Below, piece after piece: positions 28,774-36,595 of a DNA stretch of 64,000 nt. The notes under the pieces were generated by a model. The model was not told the origin of the DNA. It did not search any database and saw only the letters and a list, made by a program, of their open reading frames with translations. Origin of the DNA: Dolichospermum sp. UHCC 0259. GTDB taxonomy: Bacteria; Cyanobacteriota; Cyanobacteriia; Cyanobacteriales; Nostocaceae. How positions within the stretch are numbered: position 1 is the stretch's first letter; each line of letters opens with the position of its first letter. The stretch covers positions 58,402 through 122,401 of the forward strand of contig NZ_VIKX01000187.1 of NCBI RefSeq assembly GCF_009711935.1. Direction: 5' to 3'. The translations under genes and the position numbers were made by a program.

Positions 28774-29098
28774 TTACAGCAGATAAAATAATCATAGGAT
28801 TTTATGATTCTGTTATTTGGTGAATTTTAATTTTCTAATATTCTGGAATTTTGCAAATTTAATGTTGATAAACAATCAGATTGATTAAAGAATTCGGAAA
28901 TGGCTATTGTGTAAAATTCATTAACACAAAGATGTATTATATACTAAATCTCAAAGAATTAACGGATGTATGATGCTGGACTAGCATAATTTGTATCCGA
29001 AAATTACGAGAAAATTAAGTGATAATACTATGTGACACCCCAGGTGCGGAATGTGGGATATAGTTGTCAATATTGATATGATAATGAGGATTATAAAA
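28774..29098. other. Non-coding spacer between antitoxin and reverse transcriptase
   Basis: AT-rich, with no ORF. It contains the hairpin at 28963-28999, about 100 bases beyond the stop of the reverse transcriptase, and the second copy of a 39-bp direct repeat at its end (29063-29102). Confidence 0.6.
28963..28999. repeat. Hairpin downstream of the reverse transcriptase gene
   Basis: CGGAT pairs with ATCCG and ATGCT with AGCAT around a GGACT loop, with asymmetric internal loops. It could be a non-coding RNA element, a terminator-like structure without a T-run, or nothing. Confidence 0.4.
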
Positions 29099-30691
29099 TT
29101 AAATTGGGTAATTGTTAATATTTGTTGCATTGCTATTATTCAAAGTTAATTTAGCTGTAGCCCATTTGATTAATAATTCATTCAATATATCATTATCTTT
29201 AATATGATTTAGAAAAAACTTGCGCTCGTCCATTGGTAAAGATATTGAGGCTATAATAAAAGCTCTTTTACACCAAATATCTAAACTTGAATAATCTTCT
29301 TTTAATTCTCTTATCCAGTCACCCATATTTTGAGCATAAGCACTTAATAAAATTTCTCGCCGTAAACTATTTGGTGAAGATTTATATAATGTAATAAGTA
29401 GATTAGAATGATTTAATAAAGAGTTTCTACTAAATAAACTCAATATGGTTATCTGAAAATACTCATTTGATCTAACTATTTCATTATCTAATATCTGAAA
29501 TAAATTACTACCTAATATTTTCCAATTACCTTTAAAATTATTATTAACTGAAAGTAAATAGTGACATACTTCACTTATAGCTGGAGTTAAAATCTCAATA
29601 TGAGCAATACAAAATTCTACAGCAGATGGAATTCCTATTTGTGATAATCTTCTCAAAAACCATCTTAATCTGGTATAATTTGGTTGATCAATATTAAGAT
29701 ATGATCCTAATATATTTTCAATAACTTCTTCTTTAAATAACTCTAATTGATTACCAGATAAATCTTCAATTTTTATAGTAACATAAGGGTTGCCAGTAGA
29801 ATGATCAGATATTATATTTAATATCTCTTCTTCATATTTATTAATTGGTTGATTTTTAGTCATTTCTATACAATGATTTTCAAAATCATCTGAGTTATAT
29901 ATTTTTGTTTTTCCTCTTTGTAGTATAAGTCTTTGTTGTTTATCAAGACTCTCTGCCATTTGATATATAATAGTTTTGGACTCTGTATAACTATTACAAA
30001 AAATAACTATATCATCAACAAAACGACAAAAATCTAAGCCTTTTAAAGTCAAAATATTATCCAGAGGTATTAGTGAAAGCTCTCCTAATAAATGTGTGGA
30101 ATGTGGTCCAACAGGAATACCTCTAGAAACTTTAGCAGTTACTTTTTCAAGTAAATTTATTATCCATTTCTTTACTTGATTTGGGAAATCTACATCCATT
30201 AATTGATTTTCAATATTATGATGATATATCTGATTATAAAAATCTGCTATGTCTAAATATACTGCATATTGATAATTGGATATTTTATTCTTGCATACTG
30301 ACCAAAATTCTGTCCATGAAACATTGGAATTATATAAGCTCCAATCATCTTGAGGAGAAAATCTATAACTAAAAACTTTTTCTTCAGAGATAGGTATTCT
30401 TTTATTTTCTATTAATTGACCATATTCATAAATAATAGCCGTTAACATAATGTTATCTAAGGGATCTAATTGAGTTGCTGTTCTGTAAGAAATTTCATCT
30501 TTAGGTACTATAAATCTTCTTGCAGCATTATGTTGGTAATTGCCTAAATCTATATCTTTTAATCTATTAATAGTATCATTTTGTATTTTATAAAGGACAT
30601 CAAATTCAATCGGTTTAGGAAATAAATCAGTATCACTATATTTAACCAAATGATTTAATGCCCATCGTAGAGAATGTTCTTGAAGTTTCAT
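29099..30691 (-). CDS. Stand-alone reverse transcriptase (Abi/unknown-group type)
   Basis: The 530-residue protein is an RNA-directed polymerase. It has motif A LDIADFYNQI (Asp147), motif B RGIPVGPHSTHLLGE, motif C FCRFVDDIVIF (Asp226-Asp227, with Phe in place of the usual Tyr) and a motif D-like LQRGKTKIY. The N-terminus has RRFIVPKDEISYRTATQLDPLDN. After residue about 310 comes a long all-helical, Leu/Ile-rich region resembling the repeat region of abortive-infection RTs. No maturase domain, integrase, CRISPR or retron accessory gene is adjacent, so it is probably not a group II intron or retron. I start at the ATG at 30691; an ATG at 30751 would add 20 residues. Antiviral function is inferred from group resemblance only. 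Confidence 0.88.
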   Translation of the reverse strand: MKLQEHSLRWALNHLVKYSDTDLFPKPIEFDVLYKIQNDTINRLKDIDLGNYQHNAARRFIVPKDEISYRTATQLDPLDNIMLTAIIYEYGQLIENKRIPISEEKVFSYRFSPQDDWSLYNSNVSWTEFWSVCKNKISNYQYAVYLDIADFYNQIYHHNIENQLMDVDFPNQVKKWIINLLEKVTAKVSRGIPVGPHSTHLLGELSLIPLDNILTLKGLDFCRFVDDIVIFCNSYTESKTIIYQMAESLDKQQRLILQRGKTKIYNSDDFENHCIEMTKNQPINKYEEEILNIISDHSTGNPYVTIKIEDLSGNQLELFKEEVIENILGSYLNIDQPNYTRLRWFLRRLSQIGIPSAVEFCIAHIEILTPAISEVCHYLLSVNNNFKGNWKILGSNLFQILDNEIVRSNEYFQITILSLFSRNSLLNHSNLLITLYKSSPNSLRREILLSAYAQNMGDWIRELKEDYSSLDIWCKRAFIIASISLPMDERKFFLNHIKDNDILNELLIKWATAKLTLNNSNATNINNYPI

Positions 30692-30708
30692 AGCTGTAAT
30701 ATTTGTAC

Positions 30709-31041
30709 TTATTTCATAGATAATATAAGCATATACCGAAATATAGGACAAATTAGCTTTGCCTTCAAAATTAAGGTAACATTCATTATAAATAAGATAA
30801 AATTTATACAGATAATACTTGCTCTAAATCCGGTTTTACACCCAGTCCCCTTAACTGCCCCATCAACACACTGATGACAAGCTAAAGCTAAATTATCCAG
30901 TTCATCTGAACCTCCCAAAGACTGCGGCATAATATGGTCACTGGTAAAGCGGTCGGGACTTAGGTATTCAGGAGAGTGGCAATATTCACAGAGGAATTTA
31001 GCTCGTTTTCTTATAAGTCGTCGAGTTGGTTCGGACACCAT
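30709..31041 (-). CDS. HNH endonuclease, C-terminally replaced
   Basis: Residues 1-58 are a good HNH start: CEYC (Cys18, Cys21), DHIMPQSLGG (His36) and ACHQC (Cys55, Cys58). After that, where relatives read CHxCN and continue through the last metal-binding part, the sequence becomes unrelated and hydrophobic. The 110-residue product is therefore probably non-functional. It overlaps by 31 bases the end of the small upstream gene, a pairing commonly seen in cyanobacteria. Confidence 0.7.
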   Translation of the reverse strand: MVSEPTRRLIRKRAKFLCEYCHSPEYLSPDRFTSDHIMPQSLGGSDELDNLALACHQCVDGAVKGTGCKTGFRASIICINFILFIMNVTLILKAKLICPIFRYMLILSMK

Positions 31042-31280
31042 TTACTTTTAGCCGCTAGTTGAGCATTAATTAAGGTAAATATTCGCTGTAACTCCGAGAT
31101 ACCTACATATTCCGCTTCCTCTTCAGAAGTCAATTTATCAGATTTTTTCTTTGCTAATAGTTCTTCAAAACGTATCTGTAGTTCTTCGGTAAATTTAAAT
31201 AGATAAATATTACCAAATTCACTCATCTTCATACCAGAAGATATTAAAGATGAAGGTTGAACCATTAATTGAGTAACCAT
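31011..31280 (-). CDS. Small hypothetical partner of the HNH gene
   Basis: The 89-residue protein (FGNIYLFKFTEELQIRFEELL, then SEEEAEYVGISELQRIFTLINAQLAAKSKWCP) resembles small proteins that often precede a cyanobacterial HNH endonuclease gene, and here too the two overlap. No function is known to me. Its leader shares about 46 bases with that of the Uma2 gene at 32093. Confidence 0.7.
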   Translation of the reverse strand: MVTQLMVQPSSLISSGMKMSEFGNIYLFKFTEELQIRFEELLAKKKSDKLTSEEEAEYVGISELQRIFTLINAQLAAKSKWCPNQLDDL

Positions 31281-31326
31281 TGTGTGTTCACAGTGTCTTT
31301 ATTTGTATTATCTCATAAAAAATCCT
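31280..31326 (-). promoter_or_regulatory. Shared leader element, copy A
   Basis: This stretch just upstream of the 89-residue gene matches 32120-32166 upstream of the Uma2 gene at most positions (AGGATTTTTTATGAGATAAT on the minus strand). Two genes on the same strand with the same leader suggest a duplicated promoter. Confidence 0.5.
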
Positions 31327-31364
31327 GAAAATCCTTAAATCCTGGATATCCTGATTCAGACAAA

Positions 31365-32093
31365 TTAAATATCAGGTTCAATACCCAGCTTTCTTAACTG
31401 TTCCATCAATCTTTCCTTCTGTCTTCTTTCTTGTTCCGTCGGAGTCAACACCCAATTACCATAGACATCATACCACCTTAACCAAGGCTGCTGAATATTA
31501 TTATATTTTCCCTGCCAAACTCCCAAACCTAATTCTATTTCTGGTATCCAAAAACGAGAATCTGATGATGATAAATCTATTTCTATATAACGTCCACCAT
31601 CTAATTTAAACATTCTAAATTCATACTTATAACGGTCAAAAATAGCATAGTAGGGAATCCTTAAAATCTGTTCATACACTTCCCATTTTGTTGGCGGTTT
31701 TTTTACATCTCGTAAAGTTTCTCCTAAATCTTCCTTTTCCGTTCCTGGTGAGAGTAATTCAACTATAATAAAAGGAGTGATTCCCTCTTGCCAAATTACA
31801 TAACTCAGTCGTAAATCGCCATTTTTATAAAGAGGAGAAACACCCACAGATACAAACCAATCTGGTATTTTATACCATGTTGGATGATGAGGGTCATAAT
31901 AGAGATTCATGTCACTAGCGGTAAATATTTTGTCGCTAGGATAAGTAGGAGAATTAAACGTTTCGTCTAATAAACGGGGTTGTAATAAATGAAATTGATC
32001 AAGCAAACCTTTTTCCTCTGGATCTTCACTTTTGAGATCATACATCGTTGGTAACACTTCTTGGGGAGAACGGGGCGGATCAGTTTGATACAT
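31365..32093 (-). CDS. Uma2 family (DUF820) putative endonuclease
   Basis: The 242 residues have the Uma2/DUF820 PD-(D/E)xK-like pattern: an Asp-rich strand (MNLYYDPHHPTWYKIPDWFVS), PFIIVELLSPGTEKEDLG (the Glu of the nuclease core), WEVYEQILRIPYYAIFDRY, and a Lys/Arg-rich tail. Uma2 genes are highly expanded in cyanobacteria, and their real role is unknown. A close paralogue is at 39231-39992. Confidence 0.85.
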   Translation of the reverse strand: MYQTDPPRSPQEVLPTMYDLKSEDPEEKGLLDQFHLLQPRLLDETFNSPTYPSDKIFTASDMNLYYDPHHPTWYKIPDWFVSVGVSPLYKNGDLRLSYVIWQEGITPFIIVELLSPGTEKEDLGETLRDVKKPPTKWEVYEQILRIPYYAIFDRYKYEFRMFKLDGGRYIEIDLSSSDSRFWIPEIELGLGVWQGKYNNIQQPWLRWYDVYGNWVLTPTEQERRQKERLMEQLRKLGIEPDI

Positions 32094-32119
32094 ATTACTA
32101 TTTCTGGAAAATTTAATTT

Positions 32120-32166
32120 ATTGTGTGTTTACAGTTTCTTTATGTCTATTATCTCATAAAAAATCC
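32120..32166 (-). promoter_or_regulatory. Shared leader element, copy B
   Basis: Second copy of the element described at 31280-31326, placed about 30-70 bases before the Uma2 start codon. Confidence 0.5.
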
Positions 32167-32252
32167 TCTAAATCCTGTACTTCGACTTCGCTCAGTAACC
32201 AGACATCCTGATAGCAAAGCGTGGCTTTAGTCATTTCAGGCAATTTCAGCAT

Positions 32253-33983
32253 CTATTTCCCCTTTTCTCGATGATTAGCTGCTTGTAATAATAAAGATTC
32301 AGCAAAAGAAATTGCTTCATTTGCAGATTTACCACCAGCTAATTGTGCCAATTCTTCCCGTCGGGTAGTTAAATTATCTAAACTTGTTACTCTCACCACA
32401 GTCCGCTGTTCATCATTACTATTTCTAGCTTTACTAATCACTAATTTATCAACGCGAAAATGACGATCTGCCATTGCTGCAACTAGAGGTTGATGGGTGA
32501 CACATAATACTTGATGTCCTTGACTAAGTTGGTGCAATTTTTCCGCTATAGCTTGGGCAACTCTACCAGAAACTCCCACATCAATTTCATCAAATATCAT
32601 TGTTCCCACTTCATGACCTTGATTAAAACAGGCTTTTAAAGCTAGTAAAAATCGGCTCATTTCTCCACCAGAAGCAATTTCTGTTAATGGTTGAATAGGT
32701 TCACCGGGGTTAGGACTAAACATAAAAGTAATTTTATCTGCACCTGTGGGACTGGGGGTAGTGGGGACAATTTCTACTTGAAATTTTACCTTATCCATTG
32801 CTAACGGCTTGAGTTGGGCTAATAATCTAGATTCTAAATTAGCCGCAGTTTGACGACGTAATTGGCTTAATTGTTGACTAACTTGCTGGAGTTCTTGTAA
32901 ATATAATTGTTCTTGTTGTTCTAAAGTTTCGATAGATTGTTCACTATTATTTAATTCAGCTAATTCAGTTTGAATACGTTCGTAATAAGAAATAGCTTCC
33001 GTCAGAGTCGGTCCATATTTGCGACAAATTTGTTTTAATTCTCGTATCCGTTCATCCACCTCTTCCAACCGCTGGGGATCTGCTTCTAGTCCTTCTCCAT
33101 AAGCATTAATTTGTCTCCCCACTTCCATCACCGCTGCGATCGCATCCCGCACCAATTCCAACAGAGATTGTAGTTGAGAATCATACTCCACCATGTGAGT
33201 TAATATCATCTCCCCATCGGCTAATAAATCAGCAGCAGTGCGCGTTTCCTGATCATCTTGATACAAAGCCTGATAAACCTTGTAACTCATTTGCTGTAAA
33301 TCCACAACATGATTCAAGCGTTCCCGTTCTTGATTTAATTGTTCCATTTCCTGGGCATCATCAAGATTAGCAGCGCCCAATTCTTGTACTTGATATGTTA
33401 ATAAATCCAATTGTTGCAGCCTTTCCCGTTCTGATGTCCGGCGTTTTTCTAGTGCTTGACGAGCTTGCTGATATAGAATAAAAGCAGCGGCGACATTTTG
33501 GCGTTTATGCAACAAAGCATCACCACCATATAAATCTAACCAATCTCGAACTTGGGCAGATTGTCCCACCTGTACGGTTTGTCCTTGTGCCGTAATTTCT
33601 ACTAAACTGTCTCGTAATCCTGCCATTAAGGGGCGATTTACCAGCACTCCATTTACTCTTGATCTACTGCGGATATTACTGCTAGTGGTGGCAATTTCTC
33701 GACTAATGATCACAGCATGATCATCTGTTAAATCAATTTCTTGTTCACTTAACCAAGCTGCTAGGGGCGGAGTAACGCTAAAAGTTGCTTCCACTATGGC
33801 GCGATTTGTGCCAGTGCGAATTACCCGACTGGAGACTTTACCACCCAAAACGGCATCAATAGCATCTAAAATAATTGATTTTCCTGCGCCGGTTTCTCCT
33901 GTTAATACATTCAAACCTGCACCAAAATCCAATTCCAGATGATCAATTAAGGCGAAATTTTCAATTCTTAAATATAGCAGCAT
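32253..33983 (-). CDS. recN: DNA repair protein RecN
   Basis: RecN is an SMC-like ATPase used in repair of double-strand breaks. The 576 residues carry the N-terminal RIENFALIDHLELDFGAGLNVLTGETGAGKSIILDAID with Walker A, two long coiled-coil stretches (residues about 155-380), and the C-terminal ABC half with EIASGGEMSRFLLALK (signature) and MIFDEIDVGVSG (Walker B). Length and order are standard. The neighbours do not suggest an operon. Confidence 0.97.
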   Translation of the reverse strand: MLLYLRIENFALIDHLELDFGAGLNVLTGETGAGKSIILDAIDAVLGGKVSSRVIRTGTNRAIVEATFSVTPPLAAWLSEQEIDLTDDHAVIISREIATTSSNIRSRSRVNGVLVNRPLMAGLRDSLVEITAQGQTVQVGQSAQVRDWLDLYGGDALLHKRQNVAAAFILYQQARQALEKRRTSERERLQQLDLLTYQVQELGAANLDDAQEMEQLNQERERLNHVVDLQQMSYKVYQALYQDDQETRTAADLLADGEMILTHMVEYDSQLQSLLELVRDAIAAVMEVGRQINAYGEGLEADPQRLEEVDERIRELKQICRKYGPTLTEAISYYERIQTELAELNNSEQSIETLEQQEQLYLQELQQVSQQLSQLRRQTAANLESRLLAQLKPLAMDKVKFQVEIVPTTPSPTGADKITFMFSPNPGEPIQPLTEIASGGEMSRFLLALKACFNQGHEVGTMIFDEIDVGVSGRVAQAIAEKLHQLSQGHQVLCVTHQPLVAAMADRHFRVDKLVISKARNSNDEQRTVVRVTSLDNLTTRREELAQLAGGKSANEAISFAESLLLQAANHREKGK

Positions 33984-34062
33984 TTGAATTATCCTCAGAT
34001 TGCAGATTTCCCCGTTTCCGCTGAGATTGGAAATTTGACAAGATTACGAAAAACTCAGAGGT

Positions 34063-34092
34063 GTAAGGGTTTAGCTCATGCTTTACCCCTAC
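34063..34092. repeat. GTAAGGGTTTAGC palindrome
   Basis: Third member of the palindrome family at 17139 and 10986-11226, here uninterrupted, between the WD40 gene and recN. Confidence 0.65.
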
Positions 34093-34106
34093 CTGTAGAA
34101 TCAAAG

Positions 34107-36218
34107 TTATGCTATGGGAAACAGAGTAATTGTTGTATCTCCACTCCCAGCAGCTAATATTTTACCATCTGGACTGAAGGCAATTGAGGAAATTACAGAA
34201 TCAGTACATTTGACACTGGAAATTTCTGCACCACTAGCGACTGACCATAATTTCACTGTTTTATCTTTACTAGCGCTCGCTAAAATTTGTCCATTGGGAC
34301 TATATGCAACGGCACAAATATGATCAGAATGTCCTGATAAAGTTTTAATTTCTTGACTAGTTTCTAGATTCCAAAGTTTAATAGTTTTGTCTTGACTACC
34401 ACTAATTAAAGTTTTTCCGTCGGGACTAAATGCTAGAGAAGTAATCCCTCCAAACCAATCAGAATGTCCTGTTAAAGTTTTCACTTTATTTTCAGCTAAT
34501 TGTAAAATCTTGATAGTTTTATCATTACCACCTGCACCACTAGCTAATAGTTTACCATCAGGACTAAAAGTTACAGATAAAACATCATCGGTATGACCTT
34601 TGAAAGAGAAAATTTCTTTTCCTGTTTCTAATGACCACAGTTTAACTGTTTTGTCTTTACTTCCACTCGCTAAAATTTTTCCCAAGGGACTAAAGGAGAC
34701 AGCATTAACTCTTTCTTCATGTCCTGTAAAAGTGAAAACTTCTATTCCTAGATTTACATCCCATAATTTAATAGTTTTGTCATCACTTCCACTTACTAAA
34801 AATTTACCATCTGGACTAAAACCTACGGAATTAATCCCTCTGGACCAAGAAGATTCTCCATGTCCTTCAAAGGTGCGATGTTTTTGAGTTGTTAAATCCC
34901 ACAATTTAATGATTGTATCATCACTTCCACTTGCTAAAAATCTACCATCTGGACTAAAAGCTACAGAGAGAACTTTATTTTCATGTCCTTTGAGAGTACC
35001 AACAAATATTAATTTTTCGCTGTTGTCATTTGATGAAGATGTGGTAGGAATTACTTCCAATGTTTCTTGATAATTATCTGATTCTTCTATACTTGATTTA
35101 TTTGCTGCGTGTGACGGGTTAAACCAAGTATTTAATTCCGTTAATACATCCAATTCTTTCAAAGATTTGTTAATAGAATTACCAATAGAATCTAAGTTAT
35201 TAATTGTGGGAATTTCTTCTCTTTCTTGACTTGGTTGTTCCGGTATTGGATTTGTTTGCGAATTTGATTTATTTTTAACCTGTAACGGTTGTACCAAAGC
35301 TGTAAATAAACTATCTAATTCTGTTAATCCATCTAATTTTGTCAATCGGTTATTAATAGAATCAAAAATGTCATTATTTTGGGAACTCTCACTTTCTTGT
35401 TTTTCTTTAATCTCACCTATTGATTGATTTTGTTCTAAAATTGTCTGATGTAATTTCTGGGTTGAATTATCAATTTCTGCAAATCGAGAATTAACCACTT
35501 CAATTTGTTGATAAATCTGAGTAAATTCCTGACTTTGATTTTCTTGATTATCGCGTAATTCTGCTAATTGCTGTTGATTGCTTTCATTGCCATGTTTGAT
35601 AGAAGTTTCAATTTCTGCAAATCGAGAATTAAAGACCTGTAGCTGTTGACTGATTTGTGATAATTCAGTTTTCAATTCTGCAATATTTCTCAAATATTCA
35701 TCTTTGTCAACATTAGAGTTCAAACTTTCTAGAGAAATATCTAATTGCTGCAACCGATTATTGACTATTTGCATTTCTTGATTGACTACATTAAATTCCG
35801 TACTCAATTTTTGCATTGATATTTGAATTTTCTGGTCAATAACTTGACTAATTTCCTGTTTATAAACTTCAAGTTTTCCCAAACGTTCATTAATAGCACT
35901 TTCAATGGTTTGGTCAATAATTTGGCTGAGTTGTTGTCTCCAAGCTTCGATTTGTTCCAAACGTTGATTAGAGGTATTCATGGTTTTTTCAACTTGGTAA
36001 AATTCTTCAGTAATATTTTGCCAACTTGTCTGTAATTGATCAATTTGTGATTGGGAATAATTAAACTTAGGACGATTAACTAAATTTAAAGCTATACTTA
36101 AACTCAGGGGAATAACCGCATAAACCACCTGTTGCGTCACTGTCGCTACTATTGTTCCCAAGACTGATAACCCCAAACATACATACTCGCTAACTTCTAG
36201 CAACTGACGATTATTCAT
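34107..36218 (-). CDS. Membrane-anchored coiled-coil WD40 repeat protein
   Basis: The 703-residue protein begins with hydrophobic segments (residues about 12-45). A long coiled coil follows (residues about 55-270, Gln/Glu/Leu-rich, with two similar SRFAEIETS/SRFAEIDNS turns). At the end are seven WD40 repeats (from about residue 400; each with a GHxx...SFSPDGK...ASGSxDKTIKLW pattern). It would place a beta-propeller on the cytoplasmic or periplasmic side as a protein-binding platform. No enzyme domain is seen. It is encoded divergently from the SLH gene. Confidence 0.88.
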   Translation of the reverse strand: MNNRQLLEVSEYVCLGLSVLGTIVATVTQQVVYAVIPLSLSIALNLVNRPKFNYSQSQIDQLQTSWQNITEEFYQVEKTMNTSNQRLEQIEAWRQQLSQIIDQTIESAINERLGKLEVYKQEISQVIDQKIQISMQKLSTEFNVVNQEMQIVNNRLQQLDISLESLNSNVDKDEYLRNIAELKTELSQISQQLQVFNSRFAEIETSIKHGNESNQQQLAELRDNQENQSQEFTQIYQQIEVVNSRFAEIDNSTQKLHQTILEQNQSIGEIKEKQESESSQNNDIFDSINNRLTKLDGLTELDSLFTALVQPLQVKNKSNSQTNPIPEQPSQEREEIPTINNLDSIGNSINKSLKELDVLTELNTWFNPSHAANKSSIEESDNYQETLEVIPTTSSSNDNSEKLIFVGTLKGHENKVLSVAFSPDGRFLASGSDDTIIKLWDLTTQKHRTFEGHGESSWSRGINSVGFSPDGKFLVSGSDDKTIKLWDVNLGIEVFTFTGHEERVNAVSFSPLGKILASGSKDKTVKLWSLETGKEIFSFKGHTDDVLSVTFSPDGKLLASGAGGNDKTIKILQLAENKVKTLTGHSDWFGGITSLAFSPDGKTLISGSQDKTIKLWNLETSQEIKTLSGHSDHICAVAYSPNGQILASASKDKTVKLWSVASGAEISSVKCTDSVISSIAFSPDGKILAAGSGDTTITLFPIA

Positions 36219-36595
36219 GTTAACTGGTATTACTTGTCAAGTCGTGACTACTATATCACAAACTATACTCAATAAAACTTTATTTTCTCTTACTCTTTGC
36301 GCCTCCGCGTCTCTGCGTGAGACAAATTCTTAGATATAGAAACTTCCAGATCGTATATCTTGACAATAACATAAAATTTAGAGATGTCAATACCCTAGTA
36401 AAATCGTTAGCTTATTGATTACATTCTCAATAATCTTGAGAATCAACCAGGTATATTCTCAACAAAGATAGAAATGCGATTTTTTTGGAAAAGGGAGATT
36501 TAAAAAACTTATATGTCTGAGTGCATGACTAAAAAATTAGTAGCTATGACTTAAATATTGCTAAATTAACAGAGGATGTAACTATCTCCTTAAAT
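36219..36595. other. Divergent promoter region with no gene
   Basis: AT-rich DNA between two divergent genes. It has a TGCGCCTCCGCGTCTCTGCG motif near 36299, common in cyanobacterial spacers, and nothing else I can support. Confidence 0.5.

Noticed and set aside
29099-30691. Group II intron or retron
   Set aside because: No maturase or endonuclease domain, no intron domain V-like hairpin recognised, and no msr/msd structure seen at the gene start.
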